Shown here: positions 8,873 through 17,151 of the stretch, piece after piece
Position numbering within the stretch: position 1 is the stretch's first letter
Layout of the letters: each line of letters begins with the position of its first letter
Assembly: GCA_963791615.1 (NCBI GenBank)
Contig: CAWBTE010000006.1
Location: 1,240,001-1,304,000 of the forward strand
Source: CAILZL01 sp963791615
Lineage (GTDB): Bacteria > Pseudomonadota > Gammaproteobacteria > Steroidobacterales > Steroidobacteraceae
DNA: 64,000 nucleotides
Direction of reading: 5' to 3'
Program-made: the position numbers and the translations under genes
The notes under the pieces: generated by a model
The model's input: the letters and a program-made list of their open reading frames with translations, nothing else
The model's database searches: none
What the model was told of the DNA's origin: nothing

Positions 8873-10090
8873 TCAGCGGTAAAGCAAGAAGCTGTCACGC
8901 TCCTGTCGCCATGCATGTTCATCAACCTGCACCAGAGACTCCAGATCAACGGCCGCAGCAGCCGGATCATCCACCCACTCACGCAACAACGGACTGCCGT
9001 TGATGACATCAATCGCCAGTTTGTCGAGTACGTATTCGTAAGGAAAGTCACGCCACAGCAGATAGTCGGGATACAACTGGCGAATGGCCTTGAATGCCAG
9101 CGCCTGCACGCGCCACGGCTGGAACACCTCATGTCGATAAGACTCATCTTCAACATGAATCTGCACGCCGGAACACAGCTTGCCGGCGTGTTTGTGGAAT
9201 GTTGGCTCGAACCAGCAGGCGCGCAGACGACAACCTTGTAACCACTGCGGCGCGAGCTCGAACATGCGTTCGATAATCTTGTCGGCATCAATATCCGGCG
9301 CGCCGAATAATTCCAATGGCCTTGTGGTGCCGCGACCTTCGCTCAAGGTGGTGCCTTCCAGCATTACCGTGCCGGCGTAAGCACGCGCCATCCATAAGTT
9401 AGGCGCATTGGGCGAGGGATTGATCCAGGTTCGCACACCCAGCGGCCAGCCAAATCCCGGCGCAGCATCGGCTTGCCAGCCCTGCATTGCAATCACGCGG
9501 TAGTCGACATCCAGTTTGAAGTGTTTGACGAACCAGTGCGCCAGTTCACCTAGCGTCAAACCATGACGCATAGGCATGGGACCTGCGCCGACAAAACTTT
9601 CCCAACCAGCACGCAGCGTGAATCCTTCCACCGGACGACCGGCAGGATTGGGGCGATCCAGAATCCATACACTTTTCTTGTACTGCGCAGCGGCTTCCAG
9701 CACATACAGCAATGTCGTGATGAAGGTATAGATGCGGCAACCCAGATCTTGAAGATCGACCAGCAGCACATCAAAACTGTCCATCATCTGCGGCGTGGGG
9801 CGACGCACTTCGCCGTACAGACTAAACACTGGAATGCCATGCATCGGATCATTGAAGTCCGGCGACTCCATCATGTTGTCCTGCTTATCGCCACGCAGAC
9901 CGTGTTGCGGCCCGAAGGCGGCGCTGAGCTTGATCTCGGGCAACATGGCCAGCGCATCCAGTGCATGCGTGAGATCGCGGGTCACCGATGCGGGGTGCGC
10001 CAGCAAGGCGACGCGCTTGCCTGCCAGCGGCTTGCGTAACTCAGCATCTGTGATCAATACATCCAGACCCGTCTTGAACATTTTGGCCAT
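8873..10090 (-). CDS. NamZ-like exo-beta-N-acetylmuramidase (DUF1343)
   Basis: 405-residue protein of the DUF1343 family. The Bacillus subtilis member NamZ removes terminal N-acetylmuramic acid from peptidoglycan fragments during cell-wall turnover. Family blocks are clear: KRVALLAHPASV near residue 24, FGPQHGLRGDKQDNM near 59, PVFSLYGE near 87, LLVDLQDLGCRIYTFITT near 109, ILDRPNPAGRPVEG near 143, PMRHGLTLGELA near 173 and EGTTLSEGRGTTRPLELFGAP near 247. No signal peptide is visible, so action in the cytosol is likely, unlike exported homologues. It lies at the end of a minus-strand run with a DOMON-like protein, an SPFH protein and NfeD. Confidence 0.88.
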   Translation of the reverse strand: MAKMFKTGLDVLITDAELRKPLAGKRVALLAHPASVTRDLTHALDALAMLPEIKLSAAFGPQHGLRGDKQDNMMESPDFNDPMHGIPVFSLYGEVRRPTPQMMDSFDVLLVDLQDLGCRIYTFITTLLYVLEAAAQYKKSVWILDRPNPAGRPVEGFTLRAGWESFVGAGPMPMRHGLTLGELAHWFVKHFKLDVDYRVIAMQGWQADAAPGFGWPLGVRTWINPSPNAPNLWMARAYAGTVMLEGTTLSEGRGTTRPLELFGAPDIDADKIIERMFELAPQWLQGCRLRACWFEPTFHKHAGKLCSGVQIHVEDESYRHEVFQPWRVQALAFKAIRQLYPDYLLWRDFPYEYVLDKLAIDVINGSPLLREWVDDPAAAAVDLESLVQVDEHAWRQERDSFLLYR

Positions 10091-10101
10091 ACCCGAATAA
10101 A

Positions 10102-10632
10102 TCAGAAATTCGCGATGAAGCTTTCACGTCGATGGAAATCAGGCCGCGCGTCGGCATGTGACAGCGCCCAGTAGGAACATTGTCCATGCAGGTCTTCAAT
10201 CACCATGGTCAACCCTACCTGCCAGTGGGCATGTACTGCCAGCACCTTGGGAACATTCACCTCAACCTGAAGCACCATCGTGGCTGCGGATTGATTCACT
10301 CTGATTGTCGGCGCTTCACACTCTGCGGGCCGCATCCCCTGACGATACAGACTGAATTCGTACGCTGCCCACTGTGTAGCAGGAGAAAAATTGAACTCGT
10401 AATACGCTTCCTGATCCGGGATTGTCACAAACATTTCTGCACAGGTGTAACGCCACAATTCGTCGCGGCGTATGCTGCCTGCGATCGGCGGAATCCGTAT
10501 CTTGTCCAGCTCGCCGCTCAGCTCATAGCTCACGCTGAACAGCGAATCCGACAGCCGCTGCCCAGCAACCTTGATCGCATGGATGGCGGGACAGGGGCTG
10601 GACGGATGACAACGCAATGGAAGCCACTGCAT
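10102..10632 (-). CDS. DOMON-like domain protein
   Basis: A protein of about 176 residues resembling the DOMON-like family, a beta-sandwich fold thought to bind sugars or haem. Visible traits are an N-terminal LPLRCHPSSPCPAIHAIKV block, SVSYELSGELDKIRIPP, RRDELWRYTCAEMFV and YYEFNFSPATQWAAYEFSLYRQGM, the pattern of that family. The start is uncertain: I used the ATG at 10632, but a TTG at 10656 would overlap the stop of the SPFH gene and allow coupling. No signal peptide is seen. It sits between the NamZ-like and SPFH genes; a link with cell-wall sugar handling is only suggested by that position. Confidence 0.65.
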   Translation of the reverse strand: MQWLPLRCHPSSPCPAIHAIKVAGQRLSDSLFSVSYELSGELDKIRIPPIAGSIRRDELWRYTCAEMFVTIPDQEAYYEFNFSPATQWAAYEFSLYRQGMRPAECEAPTIRVNQSAATMVLQVEVNVPKVLAVHAHWQVGLTMVIEDLHGQCSYWALSHADARPDFHRRESFIANF

Positions 10633-10652
10633 CGACTTGCTCAAACCCGAAT

Positions 10653-11585
10653 TCAACCCTGCTTACCTGCGCCCTGCTGTTTGATGACCGTCGTCGCCAT
10701 GCTGATCATCGAAGCGATATCAGACAGATTGGCCGGCACGATCAGGGTGCTTTGCGCCTCAGAGGCCAGCGTACCGAATTGCTTCACGTATTCCTCGGCC
10801 ACGCGCAGCTGCATGGCTTCCATGCCGCCACGTCCACTTAGTGCTTCACCGACGCGACGCAGACCTTCGGCTGTGGCAGTCGCTACCGCCAGAATGGCGG
10901 CTGACTGTCCTTCAGCCTGATTGATCTGCAATTGACGGTTGGCTTCCGATTCCTTGATGACGCGCTGCTTCTCGCCTTCGGCCTGATTGATCTTGGCATC
11001 GCGCTCGCCTTCCGAGGTCAGCACCACCGCGCGCTTTTCACGCTCGGCGCGCATCTGTTTTTCCATGGCATGCAGGATATCGGTAGGCGGATTGATGTTC
11101 TTGATCTCATAACGCAGCACCTTCACGCCCCAGGCAGCGGAGGCCTTGTCGAGTTCGCTGACCACATTGGAATTGATGGTGCTGCGCTCTTCGAAGGTAC
11201 GATCCAGATCGATTTTGCCAATTTCGCTGCGCAGTGTGGTTTGCGCCAGTTGAATGATGGCGAACTGATAGTTGGTAATGCCGTAAGAAGCCATGCGCGC
11301 ATCAAGTACCTGCAGGTACAGCACGCCATCCACGCCCACCTGCACGTTGTCCTTGGTGATACATACCTGCTCGGGAATATCCATCGCCTGCTCTTTCAGG
11401 TTGTGCTTGTAGGCAATGCGATCAACGAACGGCACGAGAATGTGAAAGCCTGCCTGGATGGTGCGGTTGTAGCGACCCAGTGTTTCCACCACAAATGCGC
11501 TTTGCTGCGGCACCACCACCGCCGTCTTGATCAGAATGACGATGGCCAGCATCGCAATCACAATCGCCACAAAGGTCATGTCCAT
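10653..11585 (-). CDS. SPFH/Band 7 protein, QmcA/paraslipin-like
   Basis: 310-residue membrane-anchored SPFH (stomatin, prohibitin, flotillin, HflK/C) protein, likely a scaffold of membrane microdomains that forms large oligomers. It has one N-terminal helix (about residues 4-24), the SPFH core with VVETLGRYNRTIQAGFHILVPFVDR and DVPEQ-like DIPEQVCITKDNV, a long charged coiled coil (AMEKQMRAEREKRA, EGERDAKINQAEGEKQ) and a hydrophobic C-terminal segment. The start has AGGAG at proper spacing. NfeD is encoded immediately upstream; SPFH-NfeD pairs are a known conserved partnership. Confidence 0.93.
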   Translation of the reverse strand: MDMTFVAIVIAMLAIVILIKTAVVVPQQSAFVVETLGRYNRTIQAGFHILVPFVDRIAYKHNLKEQAMDIPEQVCITKDNVQVGVDGVLYLQVLDARMASYGITNYQFAIIQLAQTTLRSEIGKIDLDRTFEERSTINSNVVSELDKASAAWGVKVLRYEIKNINPPTDILHAMEKQMRAEREKRAVVLTSEGERDAKINQAEGEKQRVIKESEANRQLQINQAEGQSAAILAVATATAEGLRRVGEALSGRGGMEAMQLRVAEEYVKQFGTLASEAQSTLIVPANLSDIASMISMATTVIKQQGAGKQG

Positions 11586-11633
11586 CTCGATCTCCTGATT
11601 TCTGGTTGGCAGCGCGAGCGCTGCGCTGATCTG

Positions 11634-12074
11634 CTAACTGTTAGAACTGCGCGACCGCACATGCAGCGTCAAGCCTTCAATGTGCGCGATCTCCACTTCG
11701 CCGCTCAAGCTCGACTGATCCACATTGCGCGCGGTCCAGCTGGAGCCCCGATATTCAACGCGGCAACTGTCACCGGGCGCCAGCAACGCCGGTAGCTGCA
11801 CGCGATCACCCACGCTCAATGATTCGGGCACGGAATCCTGCGGCTGACGTAATTTCTCGTAAAGTCGCTTGCGAAAGCCCAGCATGGCCGTGAGGGCCAG
11901 CACCGCGAACAGAAACCACTGCGCAGCGTCCGGCAGGGACAGCCCCATCCAGCCCACCACGCCGACAACGATCGCGGAAGCACCGATGAACACCAGATAA
12001 AACTGTGCGTCGATCAGGAACATTTCGGCGCTGAGCAGCAGCACGCCAGTGACCAACCATCCCCAGTGCGGCAT
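11634..12074 (-). CDS. NfeD-family membrane protein
   Basis: 146-residue NfeD-like protein, partner of the SPFH protein encoded 48 bases downstream. It has three to four hydrophobic segments in the first 85 residues (WLVTGVLLLSAEMFLID, FYLVFIGASAIVVGVVGWMG, WFLFAVLALTAMLGF) and a C-terminal OB-fold-like beta barrel (VGDRVQLPALLAPGDSCRVEYRGSSW) as in short NfeD proteins without a protease domain. NfeD is thought to stabilise or localise SPFH assemblies. First gene of the minus-strand run nfeD-SPFH-DOMON-namZ. Confidence 0.9.
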   Translation of the reverse strand: MPHWGWLVTGVLLLSAEMFLIDAQFYLVFIGASAIVVGVVGWMGLSLPDAAQWFLFAVLALTAMLGFRKRLYEKLRQPQDSVPESLSVGDRVQLPALLAPGDSCRVEYRGSSWTARNVDQSSLSGEVEIAHIEGLTLHVRSRSSNS

Positions 12075-12163
12075 AACGCCTCCTTAATCCCGGTAGTTAT
12101 AGCTCAGCATACCCGGACTCGACCCTCGCTGCTCAGCTCACGGGTAACCCGCGTGACTAACGC

Positions 12164-13423
12164 CTAGCGCACCGGCTCGGGAAAACGATCCATCTTCCGC
12201 AATGAGGGGAACAGCTTCATCCATAGCAGACTGACCGAAACGGTAACCACCCCGCCGATCACTACCGCACGCACCGTCCCCCACCACGCTGCGGTCACGC
12301 CTGATTCGAATTCACCCAGCTCATTGGACGCTCCAACGAAGACTGCGGTAACGGCGCTGACGCGGCCGCGAATGGCATCGGGGGTGACCAGCTGCACCAG
12401 GTAGTTGCGTATGAACACACTCATCATGTCGCTGGCGCCCAGCAGCGTCAGCGCACACAGTGACAACCAGAAATGGGTGGAGGAGCCAAATACGATGATG
12501 GACACGCCAAAGGTCAGCACGCTGCCAAACAGCCAGTGGCCCACCTTGTGGTTGATGGGATGCGCCGTGAGCCACAGCGCGCAGGCCACCGCGCCGACGC
12601 CGGTCGCGCTGCGCAACATACCCAGCCCGCCCGGCCCCACGTGCAGAATGTCGCTGGCATAGATGGGCAGCAACGCCGTAGCGCCACCAAACAGAACCGC
12701 CACCAGATCCAGCGAGATGGCGCCCAGCACCAGCGGCCTGGAGCGCACGAAGTTCAGCCCGATGAGTAACTTGCGCCAGCCGCTTTCCTCCGCCAGCTCA
12801 GATGAACTCGTCCTGTTGGCGGCGCTTGGTGTAGGCAGTTCCCGCACCGACTGGATAGCCATAAAACTGGCCAGCGCGCACAACATCACCACAATGTAGA
12901 CCGTCTGCACACCTACCAGCAGCAGCAAGCCGCCCAACGTAGGGCCGAGAATGCTGGAGCCCTGGGACACGGTGGAGCTGATCGCCACCGATTTTCCGAA
13001 CTGCGCGGAGGTCACCAGATTCGGCAACATTGATTGTCCGGCGGGCATGGAGAACGCCCGCGCCGTGCCCAACAAGGTCATCACCACAAAGATGGGCCAG
13101 ACTTCAGCGGCGCCCGACCAGGTGTACACCGCCAGCGCCAGCGCACAGAGCACTTGCACGCTGTAACACATAGCCAGGATACGGCGTCGCTCATGATGAT
13201 CCGCGAAATAACCGGCCGGCAGGATGAACAAAATGAACGGCGCGAACTGCGACAGACCGACCCAGCCCAGATCCAGCGGATTAGCGGTTTTTTCGTAAAC
13301 CTGCCAGCCCACCGCCACGGTCTGCATCTGCGCGCCGATAGTGCTGAGCAGACGCGTCAGCATGAACAGGACGAAGCTGCGATTATTCAGCAGAGCCAGA
13401 CGATCGGCGGGCAGAAAACGCAT
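12164..13423 (-). CDS. MFS transporter, EntS-like
   Basis: 419-residue major facilitator with about 12 membrane helices. The first helix carries SFVLFMLTRLLSTIGAQMQTV and loop 2-3 has the basic ADHHERRRIL motif typical of MFS antiporters; the layout matches the MFS_3/EntS exporters. Two polar stretches include a central cytoplasmic loop (RTSSSELAEESGWRKLL) between helices 6 and 7. The substrate cannot be told from sequence. It is alone between NfeD and the barrel protein gene and may be its own unit. Confidence 0.88.
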   Translation of the reverse strand: MRFLPADRLALLNNRSFVLFMLTRLLSTIGAQMQTVAVGWQVYEKTANPLDLGWVGLSQFAPFILFILPAGYFADHHERRRILAMCYSVQVLCALALAVYTWSGAAEVWPIFVVMTLLGTARAFSMPAGQSMLPNLVTSAQFGKSVAISSTVSQGSSILGPTLGGLLLLVGVQTVYIVVMLCALASFMAIQSVRELPTPSAANRTSSSELAEESGWRKLLIGLNFVRSRPLVLGAISLDLVAVLFGGATALLPIYASDILHVGPGGLGMLRSATGVGAVACALWLTAHPINHKVGHWLFGSVLTFGVSIIVFGSSTHFWLSLCALTLLGASDMMSVFIRNYLVQLVTPDAIRGRVSAVTAVFVGASNELGEFESGVTAAWWGTVRAVVIGGVVTVSVSLLWMKLFPSLRKMDRFPEPVR

Positions 13424-13507
13424 TGCGATAAAAATCCTGATTCACCAGCGGCGAAGAATACTGGAGCGATAAATTAGCTGCTGGAAAAATCCGCTCGAAG
13501 TATCGGT

Positions 13508-15232
13508 CTAAAACGAGGACTTGGTAGTGACCGAAAACTGGAGCTTGCGATCTGCGCCGGTGGCATTGATCGGATAGGCCAGATCCAGGTTGAACATTTC
13601 ACCGCGACTGGAGCGGATATTGCCCAAACGCAATCCGAACCCGGCATCCGCAAAGGTTCGCTGGCCGGCAATGGCCAATGACTCGCCACCACGTATGCGC
13701 CCCACATCGACAAACGCCGCTCCGCCTACACTCAGCAATCGCAGTATCTGCCAGCGCGTGTAGGCACGTTGCTCGACTATCAGCACATTGCGCTGGTTGC
13801 CACTGCGGAATCGCAGCGGATAGCCGCGCAGGCCTTCATCACTGCCCAGGTGCAATTGCTGCGAATCAGCCGGATTTTCCACCTGTGCGTGATTGAACTT
13901 CACCACCAGCATGCTGTTACGCCCCTGACGCCAGTCATAACGGAAACCGCCGGTCAACAATGTCCCCTGCCACAGGCCGAATTCGCGCCGGCCATCCAGA
14001 CCCAGCTCCACGAACAACGACTGGTTGTCACTCAGCGCATATGCATCCTGCAAGCGTACGGCGAGAATCAGCCCATTGCGATCTGCGCCCAGCGCAGTGC
14101 TGGTGTAGCCCACACGCAGGTTCAAGGCGCGTCCCATATAAACGTCTTCGGTACGTTCGATCTGATCGCGGTTACGCGCCACCGCGTAGCGATCTTCAAA
14201 CCATGACAGACCCAGCCACGGATAACGCAATCGCTGATTGACTGGTAGCAGGCTGGTGCCGAGCACCGGCGCAACCGCATATTGCTGGTCATCCACGCGC
14301 CAGCCCAGCGACCAGCGTTGCACCCAGCCGGGACCATCACCCCGCACACGCAAGCCCGCAGACCAGCCGCCATAAATATCCAGCGAGGCCAGACGTGTCT
14401 GATACTGGTCGATGGCCACACCCTGCTGATAGCGACGATCGATACGACGTTCCTGCGACGCCAGCAGTCCGCCACTCCAACGCGTATCAAGCGAATAAAA
14501 AGGATGCCCCAGCGACAGTTTCTTCAGCTCACCATCCGTAGCATGGTGATACCGCGCTTCCATTTCCCAGCGCGTACTCAGCACATTCGGATCGCGGTAC
14601 GCGTACTTCCACAAGTCCCGATCCACATCCTGTACATAGTCGACGGAAACCGCTTTGCCCAGACCCAGCAGATTGGTTTCCTCAAGCTGAAAGCCACTCC
14701 GGTTCTCGCCACCGCTGCGACTCACAGACGCGCCCGGATTAAGCGTCCAGACATCATGAACACGCACCAGCACATCGACGGTATTGGACTCAGGGTGAAA
14801 GGCCGTCACCGTGATGCTCGCGTCCTCCAGATAACGCCGTGCGCGCAGATTGCGCGCCGTTTCATCGAGTACATGCCGTGAATACGGATCACCGGACTTG
14901 AACAGCAGCTGCGGGCGAATCGTCGATTCACGGCTATTGATATGCAACCAGTTGGCCGCCCGATACGCAGCACTGCTTTCCTTGGGATTGCCGGTATCAA
15001 ACACATCATCGACCTGGATCTCGATCTTGCCGATGCGTGCGCCCGCCGCCAGCAACTGCTCGTCGCCGGGCAGGGATTGCGTGACAACCTCCTGCAGCTC
15101 GGGTTCGGCACGGATTGATCCAGGCTCGGGGCTCTGCGCAAACAGGGGCGTCCACATCAACCCATTCAGCAACAAGCCGATGCTGAAGCAGTGATTGCGC
15201 CGTACCCGCGCTGCTGGCCATTCAATGGGCAA
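13508..15232 (-). CDS. Outer-membrane beta-barrel protein, BamA/TamA-like
   Basis: 574-residue exported protein. I used a TTG start at 15232 because an in-frame TAA lies 11 codons before it and no ATG precedes the basic-hydrophobic signal (RVRRNHCFSIGLLLNGL, cleavage after FAQ). Residues 70-170 look like one or two POTRA-type periplasmic repeats (FKSGDPYSRHVLDETARNLRARRYLED and VTAFHPESNTVDVLVRVHDVWTL). The rest is rich in amphipathic aromatic beta strands, with a LHLGSDEGLRGYPLRF block resembling the barrel motif of Omp85 proteins, and ends in Phe, as expected for a Bam substrate. Function is unknown; a role in outer-membrane transport or assembly is inferred. Confidence 0.75.
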   Translation of the reverse strand: MPIEWPAARVRRNHCFSIGLLLNGLMWTPLFAQSPEPGSIRAEPELQEVVTQSLPGDEQLLAAGARIGKIEIQVDDVFDTGNPKESSAAYRAANWLHINSRESTIRPQLLFKSGDPYSRHVLDETARNLRARRYLEDASITVTAFHPESNTVDVLVRVHDVWTLNPGASVSRSGGENRSGFQLEETNLLGLGKAVSVDYVQDVDRDLWKYAYRDPNVLSTRWEMEARYHHATDGELKKLSLGHPFYSLDTRWSGGLLASQERRIDRRYQQGVAIDQYQTRLASLDIYGGWSAGLRVRGDGPGWVQRWSLGWRVDDQQYAVAPVLGTSLLPVNQRLRYPWLGLSWFEDRYAVARNRDQIERTEDVYMGRALNLRVGYTSTALGADRNGLILAVRLQDAYALSDNQSLFVELGLDGRREFGLWQGTLLTGGFRYDWRQGRNSMLVVKFNHAQVENPADSQQLHLGSDEGLRGYPLRFRSGNQRNVLIVEQRAYTRWQILRLLSVGGAAFVDVGRIRGGESLAIAGQRTFADAGFGLRLGNIRSSRGEMFNLDLAYPINATGADRKLQFSVTTKSSF

Positions 15233-15398
15233 TGCATTATCCGGTTTGAATTTGATGCCCGATTAAACCCGAAAAATTTCAATGCAACGATGTTTTCTGC
15301 ATGGACGCGATGCAGGTCGCGAATTGCGCTACTTGACTCCGACTGCCACATATCCTTGCGTGACAGTCAGCAAGCTAACTTAAGAACCTGTTCTAAGG

Positions 15399-17024
15399 TC
15401 AGTGACTGCGATACCCGGAAGTAATCGGATAACGCCAGTCGCGACCAAAGGCGCGATTGCTGACGCGAATGCCGGGCGGCGCCTGACGGCGCTTGTATTC
15501 ATTGCGCTTGACCATCTGCAACACACGGCCCACCACGGCGCGGTCATAGCCGCGCTCGGCAATCTCATCCACTGACAAGTCTGATTCGATGAACAACTCC
15601 AGAATGGCGTCCAGCGTTTCATAAGGCGGCAGTGAATCCGTGTCTTTCTGGTCCGGGCGCAGCTCTGCAGAAGGCGGCCGGTCAATTACTTTTTGCGGAA
15701 TCATCGGCGACTTGGCATTGCGGTAGCGCGACAGGCGATACACCATCATCTTGCTGCAATCCTTGATCGGCGCGAAGCCGCCCGCCATGTCGCCATACAG
15801 CGTGGCATAACCCACCGACATCTCGCTCTTGTTGCCGGTGGTCAGCACCATCTTGCCCTGCTTGTTGGAAATGGCCATCAACAAGATGCCGCGACAGCGG
15901 GCCTGAATGTTTTCTTCCGTGGCATCCGCACTGGCGCCCGCAAACACTTCCTGCAATGCAGCCTGTACCGAAGCAAACATGGGCTCAATGGAAATGATGT
16001 CGTAACGCACTCCCAGCTGGCGCGCCTGCGCAGCAGCTTCATCCAGACTCAGTTGTGAGGTGTATTGCGACGGCATCATCACCGCGTGCACGCGCTCGGC
16101 GCCGATGGCATCGACTGCAAGCGCCAGCGTCAGTGCTGAATCAATGCCTCCTGACAGGCCAATCACCACGCCGGGAAAGCCATGCTTTTCCACGTAGTCA
16201 CGCACGCCCAGCACCAGCGCGCCATAGACGCTGGCCTCTTCAGCATGGAGCGGTTCAACATAGGCCGGGCGCGGCTCAACTACACCCTTGATCACATCAA
16301 TATCCACCGGATACAGCCCTTCCTTGAACGGCGGCATGCGCTGCACGACTTCGCCACGTGCATTCATGACGAATGAGTTGCCATCAAACACCAGTTCATC
16401 CTGACCGCCGACGAGATTCAGATAAATGATCGGCACGCCGACATCGGCAATGCGCTCACGCACCACCGCTTCACGACGCTGCTGATAGTTGAGTGAATAG
16501 GGCGAGCCATTAATCACCACAATAAGCTGCGCACCTGCCTCCTTCGCAGCGCGCGCCGGCGCCGGTTCCCAGATGTCTTCGCAGATCAGGGTGGCCACGC
16601 GAATACCCTTGATCTCGATCAGTCCGGTTTCAGTGCCCGGCTTGAAGTAGCGCTTTTCGTCGAACACCTTGTAATTGGGCAGTTCACGCTTGCGGTAGTT
16701 GAGCAATTGCTGTCCGTCACGAACGACAGCGCAGGCGTTATAGATGGTTTTGTCGACATACTCAGGATAGCCAATGACCGCCGCGATGCCTTTGATTTCA
16801 GCACACACCTGCTCAAGCCCGTCGTATACCTGACGCCGCACACCCGCATGAAACAGCAGATCTTCCGGCGGATAGCCGGTCAGCACCAGTTCGGGAAACA
16901 GCACCAGATCGGCAGCAAGCTCATCACGCGCCTGCGCGGCGACCTTGATGACGCGATGGGTATTACCTTCAACATCGCCAACAGGAATATTGAGCTGGGC
17001 CAGTGCAATGCGCAGGGTGGACAT
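15399..17024 (-). CDS. nadE: Glutamine-dependent NAD+ synthase
   Basis: 541-residue two-domain enzyme for the last step of NAD synthesis. The N-terminal nitrilase-like domain (about 1-255) releases ammonia from glutamine; catalytic E (FPELVLTGYPPEDL), K (YRKRELPNY) and C (ATLICEDIWEP) are all visible. The C-terminal synthetase (about 270-541) carries the ATP pyrophosphatase loop GLSGGIDSALTLAL and TTGNKSEMSVGYATLYGD. Start MSTLRIALAQLN is the normal N-terminus. Transcribed in the same direction as sucCD but separated from it by a terminator and a REP-like repeat, so probably a separate unit. Confidence 0.96.
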   Translation of the reverse strand: MSTLRIALAQLNIPVGDVEGNTHRVIKVAAQARDELAADLVLFPELVLTGYPPEDLLFHAGVRRQVYDGLEQVCAEIKGIAAVIGYPEYVDKTIYNACAVVRDGQQLLNYRKRELPNYKVFDEKRYFKPGTETGLIEIKGIRVATLICEDIWEPAPARAAKEAGAQLIVVINGSPYSLNYQQRREAVVRERIADVGVPIIYLNLVGGQDELVFDGNSFVMNARGEVVQRMPPFKEGLYPVDIDVIKGVVEPRPAYVEPLHAEEASVYGALVLGVRDYVEKHGFPGVVIGLSGGIDSALTLALAVDAIGAERVHAVMMPSQYTSQLSLDEAAAQARQLGVRYDIISIEPMFASVQAALQEVFAGASADATEENIQARCRGILLMAISNKQGKMVLTTGNKSEMSVGYATLYGDMAGGFAPIKDCSKMMVYRLSRYRNAKSPMIPQKVIDRPPSAELRPDQKDTDSLPPYETLDAILELFIESDLSVDEIAERGYDRAVVGRVLQMVKRNEYKRRQAPPGIRVSNRAFGRDWRYPITSGYRSH

Positions 17025-17039
17025 GTGGGGAACCTGAAT

Positions 17040-17066
17040 GAAAACGCCTCCGGAGGGAGGCGTGCA
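17040..17066 (-). terminator. Rho-independent terminator downstream of sucCD
   Basis: Arms ACGCCTCC (17044-17051) and GGAGGCGT (17056-17063) with loop GGAG. On the minus strand the hairpin is followed by GTTTTC, so it would stop transcripts leaving sucD before nadE. Confidence 0.75.
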
Positions 17067-17071
17067 TCTTA

Positions 17072-17150
17072 TCGTAGGGGCGATTCGCGAATCGCCCTGT
17101 GTCGTAGCGGCTTCGGACGAAAGAAGGCGGTTCGCGAACCGCCCCTACGG
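17072..17150. repeat. REP-like palindromic doublet, copy 1
   Basis: Two GC-rich palindromes in opposite orientation: one at 17074-17097 (begins GTAGGGGCGATTCGCG) and one at 17126-17148 (ends CGAACCGCCCCTAC), separated by about 28 bases. Outer ends GTAGGGGCG and CGCCCCTAC are shared with the element at 41973, so this looks like a REP/BIME-type dispersed family. It ends two bases before the sucD stop codon. Confidence 0.75.
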
Positions 17151-17151
17151 G

